55,629 nucleotides of DNA from AB-137-C09 sp964458185 (GTDB lineage: Bacteria; Pseudomonadota; Zetaproteobacteria; Mariprofundales; Mariprofundaceae), in the NCBI GenBank assembly GCA_964458185.1, contig CAYWFG010000015.1:1-55629 (forward strand), read 5' to 3'. This document shows, in pieces, positions 45,643 through 55,048 of this stretch. The notes under the pieces were generated by a model. The model was not told where the DNA came from. It made no database searches and worked only from the letters and a program-made list of their open reading frames with translations. The first letter of the stretch is position 1. Each line of letters opens with the position of its first letter. Position numbers and translations under genes: made by a program.

Positions 45643-47316
45643 ATGACCAGCGAAAGCAATCTTGCTGAATTGGCAGAAACCAAACGTCCTATGGACAATG
45701 AATCTTCCACACCAGCACAGGATAATGCGCCTGAAAAAACATCAACGCCAACGACTGCAACAAAAGCAAGCTCACCCGTTGATGAAAAAGCCGAAGAAGA
45801 AAAAAAACCAGTACGACGACGCACACGGCGCACCCCAACCCCGCGCACCAGCAGTAAAACAGAACCAACAACAGCAACAGAGAACGAAGAAAATCCCTCC
45901 CCCCCCAGTACTGAAGAGCAGACCGAACGACCAGCCAGACGCAGTCGCGCCAAGCGTGCTAGTGGCAGCAACGGCAGTACTGAATCAGGCAATCGTAATC
46001 GTCGCCGCAGCAACAACGAAGAAGTTGAAACCATTAGCAAAGAATTAGAAGGCGTAAGTCTTCACATTAAAGAAGTCTCGGGCATGAGCCTGACGGCATT
46101 GCTTGAAAAAGCAGATACTCTCGGTGTTGAAAATGCTGCGGGTATGCGCAAGCAAGATCAGGTCTCTGCTATTCTTAAAGCCCATGCTTTGCGTGGCGGT
46201 ACGATTTACAGCGAAGGTGTATTAGAAATACTGCCTGATGGCTTTGGTTTTTTGCGCTCACCTGATGCCAATTATTTGGCAGGGCAAGATGATGTGTATG
46301 TCTCTAACCAACAGGTGAAACGCCATTGTTTACGTACTGGCGATACCGTAGCAGGAGAAATTCGTCCACCGCGCCGCAATGAAAAATACTTTGCGTTAAA
46401 AAATGTTGATTCAGTTAACCATGCTGATCCTGCGGTTGCCCGCACGAAAATTCTCTTTGATAATTTAACCCCGCTCTACCCTGAAGAACAATTCATCATG
46501 GAAATTGATGACCCAACCTACAAAGACATCACAGGGCGGGTGATAGATATTGTTTCTCCCATTGGCAAGGGGCAACGCGGATTATTGGTTGCGCCACCAC
46601 GCACGGGTAAAACCATGATGATGCAATCTATTGCCCATTCATTGGAAAAAAACCACCCTGAAGTAGATTTGATGGTGCTGTTGATTGACGAACGCCCTGA
46701 AGAAGTGACCGATATGAAACGCTCGGTGAAAGGCGAAGTCATTTCATCCACCTTTGATGAACCTGCGCAACGCCATGTGCAAGTGGCTGAAATGGTTATT
46801 GCCAAAGCGAAACGCTTGGTTGAACACGGTCGTGATGTAGTGATTTTGCTCGATTCAATCACTCGCCTTGCACGGGCTTACAATACCGTAGTGCCATCGT
46901 CAGGAAAAATTTTAACTGGCGGCGTGGATGCCAATGCCTTGCATCGCCCAAAACGATTTTTTGGTGCAGCGCGTAATATTGAGCATGGTGGTTCATTGAC
47001 CATTATTGCCACGGCCTTGGTTGAAACAGGTAGCAAGATGGATGAAGTGATCTTTGAAGAGTTCAAAGGGACAGGCAATATGGAAATCAACTTGAACCGT
47101 AAATTGGTTGATAAACGGGTATTCCCCGCTATTGATATTGCACCATCTGGCACACGCAAAGAAGAATTGTTGATTGACCGTGAAACGCTGCAACGCATTT
47201 GGGTACTGCGGAAAATTCTCTCGCCGATGAATGCTGTCGATGCGATGGAGTTTTTAAGTGGCAAGCTGATGCCGTGTAAAAATAACGCAGAGTTTTTTGA
47301 TCGAATGAATCGTTAA
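45643..47316 (+). CDS. rho: Transcription termination factor Rho with long N-terminal extension
   Basis: Hexameric RNA-dependent ATPase ending transcription. 557 residues versus about 420 in E. coli. Residues 1-140 are an added, low-complexity, Glu/Lys/Arg/Thr/Pro/Ser-rich tail with RRRTRRTP and RNRNRRRS-like basic clusters. The ordinary Rho then begins: helical N domain (about 145-185), cold-shock-like RNA domain (EGVLEILPDGFGFLR), P-loop LVAPPRTGKTMMM, Walker B MVLLIDERPEE, Q-loop EVISSTFDEPAQRHVQVAEM, and the R-loop region. ATG 45643 has GGAG upstream. It sits before polA with an 8-base gap. Confidence 0.95.
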   Translation: MTSESNLAELAETKRPMDNESSTPAQDNAPEKTSTPTTATKASSPVDEKAEEEKKPVRRRTRRTPTPRTSSKTEPTTATENEENPSPPSTEEQTERPARRSRAKRASGSNGSTESGNRNRRRSNNEEVETISKELEGVSLHIKEVSGMSLTALLEKADTLGVENAAGMRKQDQVSAILKAHALRGGTIYSEGVLEILPDGFGFLRSPDANYLAGQDDVYVSNQQVKRHCLRTGDTVAGEIRPPRRNEKYFALKNVDSVNHADPAVARTKILFDNLTPLYPEEQFIMEIDDPTYKDITGRVIDIVSPIGKGQRGLLVAPPRTGKTMMMQSIAHSLEKNHPEVDLMVLLIDERPEEVTDMKRSVKGEVISSTFDEPAQRHVQVAEMVIAKAKRLVEHGRDVVILLDSITRLARAYNTVVPSSGKILTGGVDANALHRPKRFFGAARNIEHGGSLTIIATALVETGSKMDEVIFEEFKGTGNMEINLNRKLVDKRVFPAIDIAPSGTRKEELLIDRETLQRIWVLRKILSPMNAVDAMEFLSGKLMPCKNNAEFFDRMNR

Positions 47317-47324
47317 AACACCCC

Positions 47325-50057
47325 ATGCCACACCTCGTTTTAATCGATGGTCCTAACTATGTTTTTCGCGCATTTCATGCCGTTAAGCACAATTTAAGCA
47401 ACAGTAAAGGTGAACCTACCAATGCTGTGTTTGGTTATGTGCAAATGGTGCGCAACATTTTGGATCGCCTTACCCCCACCCATGTGGCAGTTATCTTTGA
47501 CCCTAAGGGCGGCACATTTCGCAATACCTTGTACGCTGACTACAAGGCACATCGCCCGCCCATGCCTGAAGATTTGGCAGCACAATGGTCGCGTGTTTTT
47601 GCCGTGACCGATGCCTTTCGTTTGTCACGCATCTGTGTGGAAAATTACGAAGCTGATGATGTAATTGCCACCTTGTCATGCCAAGCAGAAGCGCGAGGCT
47701 GGGATGTCACTATCGTCTCGACCGACAAAGATTTAATGCAACTGATCAATGATCGGGTATGGATGCTCGATACCATGCGCAACAAAGAATATGGCGCGGA
47801 GGAAGTGAAAGAAAAATGGGGTATTGGCCCTGAAGGCATCCATGAGCTGCTTGCCCTAGCAGGAGATTCGGCAGACAACATTCCGGGGATTCCGGGGATT
47901 GGCCCTAAAACAGCGGTGCAGTTGCTCAAGGACTGGGGTAGTTTGGAAGGCATTTTAGAAAATGCGACGTCCATCAAACAAACCAAACGACGTGAAAACA
48001 TTATTGCCCACCGTGACAATGCACGGTTATCGTATCAGTTGGTGGCACTGGTGAAAGATGTTGCACTGCCTTTAACCTTGGATGACTTGAGCATTCAACC
48101 ACCTGACCGTGCTGCATTGTATGCCTTGTTTAAGCAGTTAGAATTCCGTCGCATGATGGCAGAATTTGCTGATGCAGCCCCTGTGCAGAAAGTCGCAAAA
48201 GAAAGCGGCGACAATGAAAGTATTGAAGCATCGCCCCCTCTACGAATCGACCATTGCGTGACTGATCGTGATGCCCTCAATGCACTGTGCCAAAGCTTGC
48301 GTTCTGCCACGTTGATGGCTCTGGATACCGAAACTACATCGTTGCAGATTCATGATGCTGATGTGGTGGGGTTATCGTTTGCCGTGGGTGCAGGCGAGGC
48401 ATGGTATATTCCGCTTGCCCATATTGCCCCAGATGCCGAACGCTCTGCCCCCACACAATTACCCGCGCACGAGATATGGGCAGCATTGCGCCCGATACTG
48501 GAAGATGCGGCGATTGCCAAATGTGGTCAAAATTTAAAATTTGATCAGCAGGTGTTGCGCAGAGCAGGCATTAACCTAGCAGGCGTGGTTGCAGATTCGA
48601 TGCTGCTCGCCTATTGCTTGCAAGCAGGAAAATACCCACCCAGCCTTGATCGTTTGGCAGAAGATTTTCTTGACCATCATTGTATCAGTTTTGAAGAAGT
48701 AGCAGGCAAAGGGCGCAATCAACGTTGTTTTAACCAAGTCTCGTTGGATGTTGCCACCCCTTATGCCTGTGAAGATGCCGAAGTCGCATGGCGATTAACG
48801 CAAACCTTAAAAAATGCTTTAGCGGAGCGAATCACACGGCACGATGCCATTGAACTGCCTTTATCTACCGTCTTGGCAGATATGGAATGGCAAGGCGTTA
48901 AACTGGATAAAAATTGTTTACAACAATTATCCACCCAGTTTGGCGAACGCATTGCCACCTTAGAGGCGGGGATTCATGAGGCTGCTGGTGAAGTGTTTAA
49001 TATTCATTCGCCCAAGCAATTGGGTGTGGTGTTGTTTGAAACATTGGGTTTAGCAGGCGGCAAAAAAACCAAAAGCGGTCAATGGTCAACCACCCATGCG
49101 GTGCTAGAAAATCTTGCTTTGCAACATGAAGTACCACGCTTGGTGGTCGAATCACGCAGTTTAAGCAAATTAAAATCAACGTACACCGATGCTTTATGTG
49201 CCTTGGTTCATACAGCAACAGGGCGAGTGCATACCAGCTACAATCAAGCCATTACCACCACAGGTCGGCTATCATCGTCTGAACCCAATTTGCAAAACAT
49301 TCCAATTCGTAGCGAAGAAGGGCGTGAAATTCGCAAGGCTTTTATTGCCCCAGAGGGTACATTGTTGCTGGCTGCCGATTATTCACAGATTGAATTGCGT
49401 TTGATGGCACATTTTTCAACTGATACGGCAATGATTGCGGCATTTCATGATCGGCAAGATATTCATCGTGCCACGGCTGCAAACATTCACGGTATTGCTC
49501 CAGATGCAGTCACTGGTGAGATGCGCAGGCAGGCAAAAGCCGTTAACTTTGGTATCTTGTATGGTATGAGTGCCTTTGGTTTGGCTAAACAACTGGGCGT
49601 GAGTCGCAAAGAAGCGCAAGCTTTTATTGACGGCTATTTTGCACGTTACCCACAAGTGCAAGTCTTCATGGCGCAAACACTGGTGCAAGCACGGGCGCAA
49701 GCATGGGTAGAAACCCTCTGTGGTCATCGTGTGTTGGTGCCAGACATCAACAGCAAAAACACCATGCAGCGCAATTATGCTGAACGCACGGCAATCAATG
49801 CACCCTTACAAGGCTCGGCTGCCGATATTATTAAATTGGCGATGAATGATTTGCATAAAAAATTAGCAACCGCTCACCCCGATGCCCATTTGATCTTACA
49901 AGTTCATGATGAATTGATTGTGGAATGCCCAGAAGCTGATGCCGATGCCGTGGCAGAAATGATGCGTAAATGCATGGAATCGGTGGTGAATTTACGTGTG
50001 CCACTGACCGTGGATATTGGTCGCGGTGTGAATTGGTTTGAAGCCCATCAATTGTAA
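47325..50057 (+). CDS. polA: DNA polymerase I
   Basis: Repair and Okazaki-fragment processing. 910 residues with three domains. The 5'-3' exonuclease (1-290) includes FDPKGGTFRN, ENYEADDVIATL, VSTDKDLMQL and GIPGIGPKTAVQLL. The 3'-5' exonuclease (310-500) keeps all motifs: LMALDTETTSLQ, GQNLKFDQ and YACEDAEV, so proofreading looks intact. The polymerase core (520-910) has DYSQIELRLMAHFS (motif A), RRQAKAVNFGILYG (motif B) and LQVHDELIVE (motif C). The 3' end overlaps the next gene by 20 bases. Confidence 0.97.
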   Translation: MPHLVLIDGPNYVFRAFHAVKHNLSNSKGEPTNAVFGYVQMVRNILDRLTPTHVAVIFDPKGGTFRNTLYADYKAHRPPMPEDLAAQWSRVFAVTDAFRLSRICVENYEADDVIATLSCQAEARGWDVTIVSTDKDLMQLINDRVWMLDTMRNKEYGAEEVKEKWGIGPEGIHELLALAGDSADNIPGIPGIGPKTAVQLLKDWGSLEGILENATSIKQTKRRENIIAHRDNARLSYQLVALVKDVALPLTLDDLSIQPPDRAALYALFKQLEFRRMMAEFADAAPVQKVAKESGDNESIEASPPLRIDHCVTDRDALNALCQSLRSATLMALDTETTSLQIHDADVVGLSFAVGAGEAWYIPLAHIAPDAERSAPTQLPAHEIWAALRPILEDAAIAKCGQNLKFDQQVLRRAGINLAGVVADSMLLAYCLQAGKYPPSLDRLAEDFLDHHCISFEEVAGKGRNQRCFNQVSLDVATPYACEDAEVAWRLTQTLKNALAERITRHDAIELPLSTVLADMEWQGVKLDKNCLQQLSTQFGERIATLEAGIHEAAGEVFNIHSPKQLGVVLFETLGLAGGKKTKSGQWSTTHAVLENLALQHEVPRLVVESRSLSKLKSTYTDALCALVHTATGRVHTSYNQAITTTGRLSSSEPNLQNIPIRSEEGREIRKAFIAPEGTLLLAADYSQIELRLMAHFSTDTAMIAAFHDRQDIHRATAANIHGIAPDAVTGEMRRQAKAVNFGILYGMSAFGLAKQLGVSRKEAQAFIDGYFARYPQVQVFMAQTLVQARAQAWVETLCGHRVLVPDINSKNTMQRNYAERTAINAPLQGSAADIIKLAMNDLHKKLATAHPDAHLILQVHDELIVECPEADADAVAEMMRKCMESVVNLRVPLTVDIGRGVNWFEAHQL

Positions 50058-50619
50058 GCTAGACAAAAAAACATTGCGCCAATACTTGATAGCAAAACGA
50101 TCCGCCATACCGGATACCGTGCGCCATCAAGCATCCCAGTTAATCATGCAATATGCCCACACACTATTGCAGCAGAAACAAGCACAATCGGTATTGGCAT
50201 ACCGTTCAATGGGTGCAGAAGTTGAAACAACTGCCTTGCATACCAACAAAGGGCATCCTTTTGAAGTTTATGCCCCTGTCTGTGGTCAAGCTATAAGCAT
50301 GGCATGGTACAGCTCACGCCATAGTGTATGGAAAACAGCAGCCTATGGTGTGTTAGAGCCACAAGATGGTACATTATGGCGTGGCGAGGCTGATACATGG
50401 TTGCTATGTCCACTGGTGGGTTTTGATTGCACGGGGCATCGCATCGGCATGGGCAAAGGTTATTTTGATCGTTGGTTGACACAGAACCGTACTGCCATCA
50501 GAGGCGTGATTGGGCTTGCTTTTGCCGCACAAGAAGTCAACAAGGTACCCATCGAGCGGCATGATCAGCCACTGGATGGTATCATCACTGAAAAAGGAAT
50601 AATGTGTCTGAATCCATAA
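50038..50619 (+). CDS. 5-formyltetrahydrofolate cyclo-ligase
   Basis: ATP-dependent conversion of 5-formyl-THF to 5,10-methenyl-THF (MTHFS family). 193 residues with LRQYLIAKRSAIP at the N terminus, GAEVETTAL (substrate Glu), LCPLVGFDCTGHRIGMGKGYFDRWL with the GxGxGYxDR motif, and HDQPLDGIITE. The TTG at 50038 overlaps polA; no ATG precedes the conserved part, and the start is uncertain. It ends overlapping ymdB by 16 bases. Confidence 0.9.
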   Translation: MKPINCKLDKKTLRQYLIAKRSAIPDTVRHQASQLIMQYAHTLLQQKQAQSVLAYRSMGAEVETTALHTNKGHPFEVYAPVCGQAISMAWYSSRHSVWKTAAYGVLEPQDGTLWRGEADTWLLCPLVGFDCTGHRIGMGKGYFDRWLTQNRTAIRGVIGLAFAAQEVNKVPIERHDQPLDGIITEKGIMCLNP

Positions 50620-51401
50620 ATATTTTAATCATCGGCGATATTGTCGGACGAGCAGGACGAAACGCTTTAAAAACCCATTTACCCCGCTTGGTTGATCATC
50701 ATTTGATTGATTTTATCGTTGCCAATGGCGAAAACCTTGCCTCAGGTCGTGGCGTTACCCCTGCAACGGCGAAAGAAATGTTTAAACTTGGCGTGAATGT
50801 ATTAACCAATGGCAACCATTGTTGGGATCAACGTGATTTCCTCAAGCAGATTGACGATGATGATCGCTTTATTCGCCCTGCTAATTTTTCTGCCTATGCA
50901 CCAGGGCGTGGTTGGACGATTCAAGAAACAGCTGCAGGCGTTCCCGTTGCCGTGATTAACGTCATTGGGCAAGTGTTTATGGGGTCATGGGATTCACCTT
51001 ATGCCGCTGTAGACCAAGCATTAAAAGAAATCCCCGATGATATTCGGATCATCTTGGTGGATATGCATGCTGAAGCAAGCAGTGAGAAAATGGGCATGGG
51101 TTGGTATATCGATGGTCAAGTAAGCTTCGTCTATGGTACGCATACCCATGTGCCAACCTGCGATGAGACAATTCATAGCAGTGGTACGGCGTACCAAACA
51201 GACATCGGGATGACAGGCTCTTATCAATCTATTATTGGCAATAAAATTGACCCTGGTTTAACCCGCTTGGTGCAAGGACTGCCACAACGTTTTGAGGTGG
51301 TCGAGCGTGGTGGCAGTGTTTTTGCTACATTATTAACCGTGGATGTAGACAGTGGCAAAACGATTGCTATTGAACGTATTCATCAACCACCAAATCATTA
51401 A
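50604..51401 (+). CDS. ymdB: YmdB-type metallophosphoesterase (TIGR00282)
   Basis: Dinuclear metal phosphodiesterase; family members hydrolyse 2',3'-cyclic nucleotides. 265 residues. Metal motifs are IGDIVGRAGRNAL (Asp), VANGENL (Glu and Asn), TNGNHCWDQ (Asn-His), VDMHAEASSEK and YGTHTHVPTCDE (His pair). GTG start at 50604 with AAGGA seven bases upstream, within the preceding gene. Located just before rbfA, where infB is usual, though no infB is visible. Confidence 0.92.
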   Translation: MSESINILIIGDIVGRAGRNALKTHLPRLVDHHLIDFIVANGENLASGRGVTPATAKEMFKLGVNVLTNGNHCWDQRDFLKQIDDDDRFIRPANFSAYAPGRGWTIQETAAGVPVAVINVIGQVFMGSWDSPYAAVDQALKEIPDDIRIILVDMHAEASSEKMGMGWYIDGQVSFVYGTHTHVPTCDETIHSSGTAYQTDIGMTGSYQSIIGNKIDPGLTRLVQGLPQRFEVVERGGSVFATLLTVDVDSGKTIAIERIHQPPNH

Positions 51402-51416
51402 GGAATGGGGGGCGAC

Positions 51417-51761
51417 ATGAAAAAAAGCAGCCAACGTTTACAGCGCGATGTTCATCGTTTACTGACCCAATTATTACAACGTGACGTGGATGACCCTTCG
51501 TTAGCCATGATCACGCTTACCGATGTGACGATATCACAAGGTTCTTATGATGCCGTGGTGCGTGTGTACAGTCATGAAGAAAATGTATCGGCAAACGATT
51601 GTATTGCGCGCTTAAACCGCATGTCACCTCATTTTGAGCATGCTTTGCGTCAAGCCTTAAAACGACGAGTGATGCCACATCTTCGTTTTGTGTGGGATGA
51701 ATCTATGGATAAAACCGCTTCTCTGATGCATGTATTGCGAGGTATTCAACATGATGCATAA
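51417..51761 (+). CDS. rbfA: Ribosome-binding factor A
   Basis: KH-like protein acting in late 30S maturation and 16S 5'-end processing. 114 residues, usual length, with SQRLQRDVHRLLTQLLQRDVDDPSL, MITLTDVTISQGSYDAVVRVYS and VMPHLRFVWDESMDKTASL. ATG 51417 is preceded by GGGGGG, a plausible RBS; ATG 51405 has AAGGA touching it and is less likely. Followed by an overlapping nrnA and then truB, the classical rbfA-truB neighbourhood. Confidence 0.93.
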   Translation: MKKSSQRLQRDVHRLLTQLLQRDVDDPSLAMITLTDVTISQGSYDAVVRVYSHEENVSANDCIARLNRMSPHFEHALRQALKRRVMPHLRFVWDESMDKTASLMHVLRGIQHDA

Positions 51762-52743
51762 ACCTACCAGCATTGATTGGTCAGCCATTGCCAAGCTATT
51801 AAACGATGCCCAACACATTCATTTAATTACCCATCGACTTCCTGATTCTGATGGTATCGGTTCACAAATCGCATTGTATCACGCCTTGCGTGCGCGTGGA
51901 CAAGCGGTTTTTATGCATAACTGTGACCCTGTACCGCGTATTTGCCAATACCTTGATGGCGCGGAAGCAATTTCTTATGGTGAAAACATCCCCGTATCGA
52001 ATGCTGATGTGATTGTCTCTTTGGATGCGGGCTCTTTTTCTCGTTTGAAAATGCCAGCGTCATTATGTGAATCAGCGAAGATGATTAATATTGACCATCA
52101 TGCCAGCAACACCCATTTTGGTACGGTCAATGCCATAGATGATCGTTATTGTGCCACAGGTGCGATGATCGTTGATTTGTTAACAGCAATGGACGTGTCA
52201 CTTTCTGCGTCAATGGCACAAGCCTTGTATGCTGCCATACTTACCGATACCAGTTCTTTTCGTAACCATAGCGTGACGGCTGATGTTTATCGCATGGTAG
52301 CAACCTTAGTGGATGCAGGTGCAGATGCGGCATTGGCAGCCGAACAAGCCTATGCCAGCCATAAAGTTGAGCGTTTTTCTTTACTGAAAGAGGCATTAGA
52401 CACATTAACATTATCCCACAATCAGCGTGCCGCTTGGATGTGTTTGGATACAACAATGTTTGCCGATGCAGACTGTGTTGTTGAAGACTCTGAAGGCTTT
52501 ATTGATTATGCGCGTAGTATTGGCGTGGTTGATCTAACGGTATTCATGTGCCAATTGCAGGATCAGCTATGGAAAATAACCTTTCGCGGCAAGCATGGCA
52601 TTAATGTTGGTGCGTTGGCGACAACATTGGGCGGTGGTGGTCACCGTTATGCCGCTGGTTGCACCTTAGAAGGCAATAAAACAGAGGTTCGCGCCCATTT
52701 AGAACAGGCTGTTAGCAACACATTACAGGATGCAGGCGTTTGA
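51751..52743 (+). CDS. nrnA: DHH-family oligoribonuclease/phosphatase NrnA
   Basis: Degrades nanoRNAs and 3'-phosphoadenosine 5'-phosphate. 330 residues. DHH core: ITHRLPDSDGIGSQIAL, VIVSLDAG, INIDHHASNTHFG, LYAAILTDTSSFRN, and a C-terminal DHHA1 domain with LGGGGHRYAAGC. Start ATG 51751 has GAGG eight bases upstream and overlaps rbfA; ATG 51730 lies inside rbfA with no RBS. Its stop overlaps the TTG start of truB. Common order in bacteria. Confidence 0.93.
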   Translation: MMHKPTSIDWSAIAKLLNDAQHIHLITHRLPDSDGIGSQIALYHALRARGQAVFMHNCDPVPRICQYLDGAEAISYGENIPVSNADVIVSLDAGSFSRLKMPASLCESAKMINIDHHASNTHFGTVNAIDDRYCATGAMIVDLLTAMDVSLSASMAQALYAAILTDTSSFRNHSVTADVYRMVATLVDAGADAALAAEQAYASHKVERFSLLKEALDTLTLSHNQRAAWMCLDTTMFADADCVVEDSEGFIDYARSIGVVDLTVFMCQLQDQLWKITFRGKHGINVGALATTLGGGGHRYAAGCTLEGNKTEVRAHLEQAVSNTLQDAGV

Positions 52744-53672
52744 TTTCTGGTATTGTTTTTCTTGATAAGAGTGAAGGACAAACATCGAGACAAGCGGTTG
52801 ATGCTGTCCGAAAAATATTTTCCACCCGCATAGCACCAGCCGTGGGCAAACGTCGCCCACGCTTAAAAGCAGGGCATGCTGGGACGCTTGATCCGTTGGC
52901 TACAGGCATGTTGCCCGTGTTATTGGGTGAAGCAACACGTTTTGCTGATTTAGGTCTGCAAGCAGATAAATGTTATGATGTTGGCATTGATCTATCGTTG
53001 CAAACCAATACGCTGGATCGTGAAGGTGCCGTGGAACAACGTTACCACCAACGGGTGACGCTTGATGCTATTATGCCTGTGTTGGCACAGTGGCAAGGCG
53101 CGCAGCAACAACGCCCGCCTAATTTTTCAGCGATTCATATTGAAGGGAAACGTGCTTACAACCTAGCGCGAGCAGGCATCATGGTTGATATGCCTTTGCG
53201 CAGTATTCATATTCATCGTATCACCTGCCTGCGCTTTGATTTTCCCATGCTTCACTTGCGTGTGCATTGTTCCAAAGGAACATATATTCGTTCGTTGGCG
53301 CGTGATATTGGCGTAGACTTGGGTGTTGGTGGCTGCGTAGATAGTTTGCGCCGCATCACCACAGGCGCATGGCCAGAAACATTCATGCAAACACTCACCA
53401 GCATCGCCGAACAACCTGAACTTGCCTTGCACCCAACTTTGGAATGGTTACAGGGGTGGCGTGAACTGGCGTTGGATGCGGCACTGGCGAAGCGTTTTGT
53501 GCAAGGTCAACGGTTGGCAATGGCACAGCAAGCAACAGGGAAGGTTTGCGTATTGTTTGATGGTGTATTGCTCGGTCTGGGGATGATTGAAGCACGAGAA
53601 AATCATACGGTATTGCAACCAAACAATGTATTACCATCGGCACAGTCGATTTTTTATAACAAACCGTCATGA
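52740..53672 (+). CDS. truB: tRNA pseudouridine(55) synthase
   Basis: Makes psi55 in the T-loop of tRNAs. 310 residues with SGIVFLDKSEGQTSRQAVDAV, RRPRLKAGHAGTLDPLATGMLPVLLGEAT (catalytic Asp), QQRPPNFSAIHIEGKRAYNLAR and LRVHCSKGTYIRSLARDIG. The TTG start overlaps the nrnA stop (TTTGA). A C-terminal PUA-like domain is present (about 225-300). Standard length. Confidence 0.95.
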   Translation: MISGIVFLDKSEGQTSRQAVDAVRKIFSTRIAPAVGKRRPRLKAGHAGTLDPLATGMLPVLLGEATRFADLGLQADKCYDVGIDLSLQTNTLDREGAVEQRYHQRVTLDAIMPVLAQWQGAQQQRPPNFSAIHIEGKRAYNLARAGIMVDMPLRSIHIHRITCLRFDFPMLHLRVHCSKGTYIRSLARDIGVDLGVGGCVDSLRRITTGAWPETFMQTLTSIAEQPELALHPTLEWLQGWRELALDAALAKRFVQGQRLAMAQQATGKVCVLFDGVLLGLGMIEARENHTVLQPNNVLPSAQSIFYNKPS

Positions 53673-53702
53673 TTGCGGCAAAACCATGAAGAGAGAGAGA
53701 GC

Positions 53703-54284
53703 ATGATGTTTTGGAATAAAAAGAAGATTCAAGTTGAAAAGTACGAGCCAGAAAAAAGCGTTTTATCCAAAGATATGACACAAATTTTTCATGCTTTAAA
53801 ACGTGTGGTACGGCGTGACTATTTGGTCTTGCCCCATGTACCCATGCAGCGTGTGATTCGTCCTTTTGGGCAAGCACAAAAAAATAGACAAGCCCTGCAC
53901 GATGCGCTGGCAGATTATTATGCTGATTTCGTTATTTGTACGGGGGATAAATTAACTCCGATTGGTGTGATTATGATTGGCGATCATGGACAAGAGGTTG
54001 AACCGATTTTTGAACATATTGGCACACGGTTTGTCCGCATTCCCATCAAAGGTGCAGCCAACGTTGATTATTTGCATAGTGTGCTGGATGCCTTTGTAGC
54101 AAAAAATGACGATTCACCCAAAACATTATCTGATACACAAACTGTTTTACCACGAAAGTATTGTGGCAAATGCCGTTCAGAGATGGTCGTGAAACGTGCC
54201 AAGGGTGGACCATGGGAAGGCAGTCTATTTTGGGTTTGCAGTCGTTTTCCTAAGTGTAAAACCAGTGAGTTGCATAAAGTTTAA
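53703..54284 (+). CDS. DUF2726-like protein with topoisomerase-type zinc ribbon
   Basis: 193 residues. An N-terminal segment (FWNKKKIQVEKYEPEKSVLSKD) precedes a DUF2726-like nuclease-fold region (about 35-120: YLVLPHVPMQRVI, QALHDALADYYADFVICTGDKLTPIGVIMIGDH). The C terminus is a zf-C4 topoisomerase-type ribbon: CGKCRSEMVVKRAKGGPWEGSLFWVCSRFPKCKT, with four Cys. Both together suggest nucleic-acid binding; a repair-associated function is guesswork. ATG 53703 has GAGAGAG upstream; the TTG at 53673 is not preferred. It sits between truB and xthA. Confidence 0.75.
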   Translation: MMFWNKKKIQVEKYEPEKSVLSKDMTQIFHALKRVVRRDYLVLPHVPMQRVIRPFGQAQKNRQALHDALADYYADFVICTGDKLTPIGVIMIGDHGQEVEPIFEHIGTRFVRIPIKGAANVDYLHSVLDAFVAKNDDSPKTLSDTQTVLPRKYCGKCRSEMVVKRAKGGPWEGSLFWVCSRFPKCKTSELHKV

Positions 54285-54287
54285 ACC

Positions 54288-55043
54288 ATGAAAATTGTCA
54301 GTTGGAATGTAAACTCATTAAACGTTCGGTTGCCTCAGGTGCTGGATGTCTTGACTAGCCAAGCTATTGATGTGTTGGCATTGCAAGAAACCAAAACAAC
54401 TGATGTTAATTTTCCTGCTGCCGCCATTGAAGCCTTGGGCTACCATGTGGTATATGCAGGTCAAAAATCTTACAATGGCGTAGCAGTGATTGCGCGAGAG
54501 CCAATGCATGATGTGGTGGTTGATATACCCCATTTTGACGATCCTCAACGGCGTGTTTTGGCGACTACCTTGGGTGACTTGCGCATTATTAATTTGTATA
54601 TTCCCAATGGGCAATCATTAGATTCAGATAAATACAACTACAAAAAAGCATGGTTGCGCGCTTGTTCGGATTGGTTACAAGCGCAATACGCAATATACCC
54701 TAAACTTGTGGTATTGGGTGATTTTAACATTGCACCACAAGATCAAGATATGCACGACCCCAGCCGTTGGCGTGGAAAAATCATGTGTTCAGCGATTGAA
54801 CAACAATGGTTTGCTGATTTATTAAGCTTAGGGATGCATGATGCGGTGCGTGGACTAGCCGCCGATCAAAGTATTTTTACATGGTGGGACTACCGCATGA
54901 ATGCCTACCGCCGTCGCTGGGGATTGCGCATTGACCATGTGTTGACCAGCCCTGCCTTATCACCACGCGCTTATGGTATTGAAACCTCATGCCGAGAGCA
55001 TGATCGTCCTTCAGATCACGCGCCTGTTTGGATTTCATTATAA
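54288..55043 (+). CDS. xthA: Exodeoxyribonuclease III
   Basis: AP endonuclease and 3'-5' exonuclease of base-excision repair. 251 residues. Motifs are IVSWNVNSLNVRLPQV, LQETKTTD (metal Glu), YNGVAVIAR, INLYIPNGQS (catalytic Tyr region), VLGDFNIAP (Asp, Asn), FTWWDYR, LRIDHVLTS and DRPSDHAPVWI (Asp-His). It starts 3 bases after the zinc-ribbon gene. A small hairpin AACGAT-ATT-ATCGTT (55042-55056) follows the stop. Confidence 0.96.
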   Translation: MKIVSWNVNSLNVRLPQVLDVLTSQAIDVLALQETKTTDVNFPAAAIEALGYHVVYAGQKSYNGVAVIAREPMHDVVVDIPHFDDPQRRVLATTLGDLRIINLYIPNGQSLDSDKYNYKKAWLRACSDWLQAQYAIYPKLVVLGDFNIAPQDQDMHDPSRWRGKIMCSAIEQQWFADLLSLGMHDAVRGLAADQSIFTWWDYRMNAYRRRWGLRIDHVLTSPALSPRAYGIETSCREHDRPSDHAPVWISL

Positions 55044-55048
55044 CGATA

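Noticed and set aside
45662..46048. Alternative frame and antisense ORFs within the Rho N-terminal extension
   Set aside because: These are shadows of the low-complexity sequence; Rho's frame continues into the conserved core.
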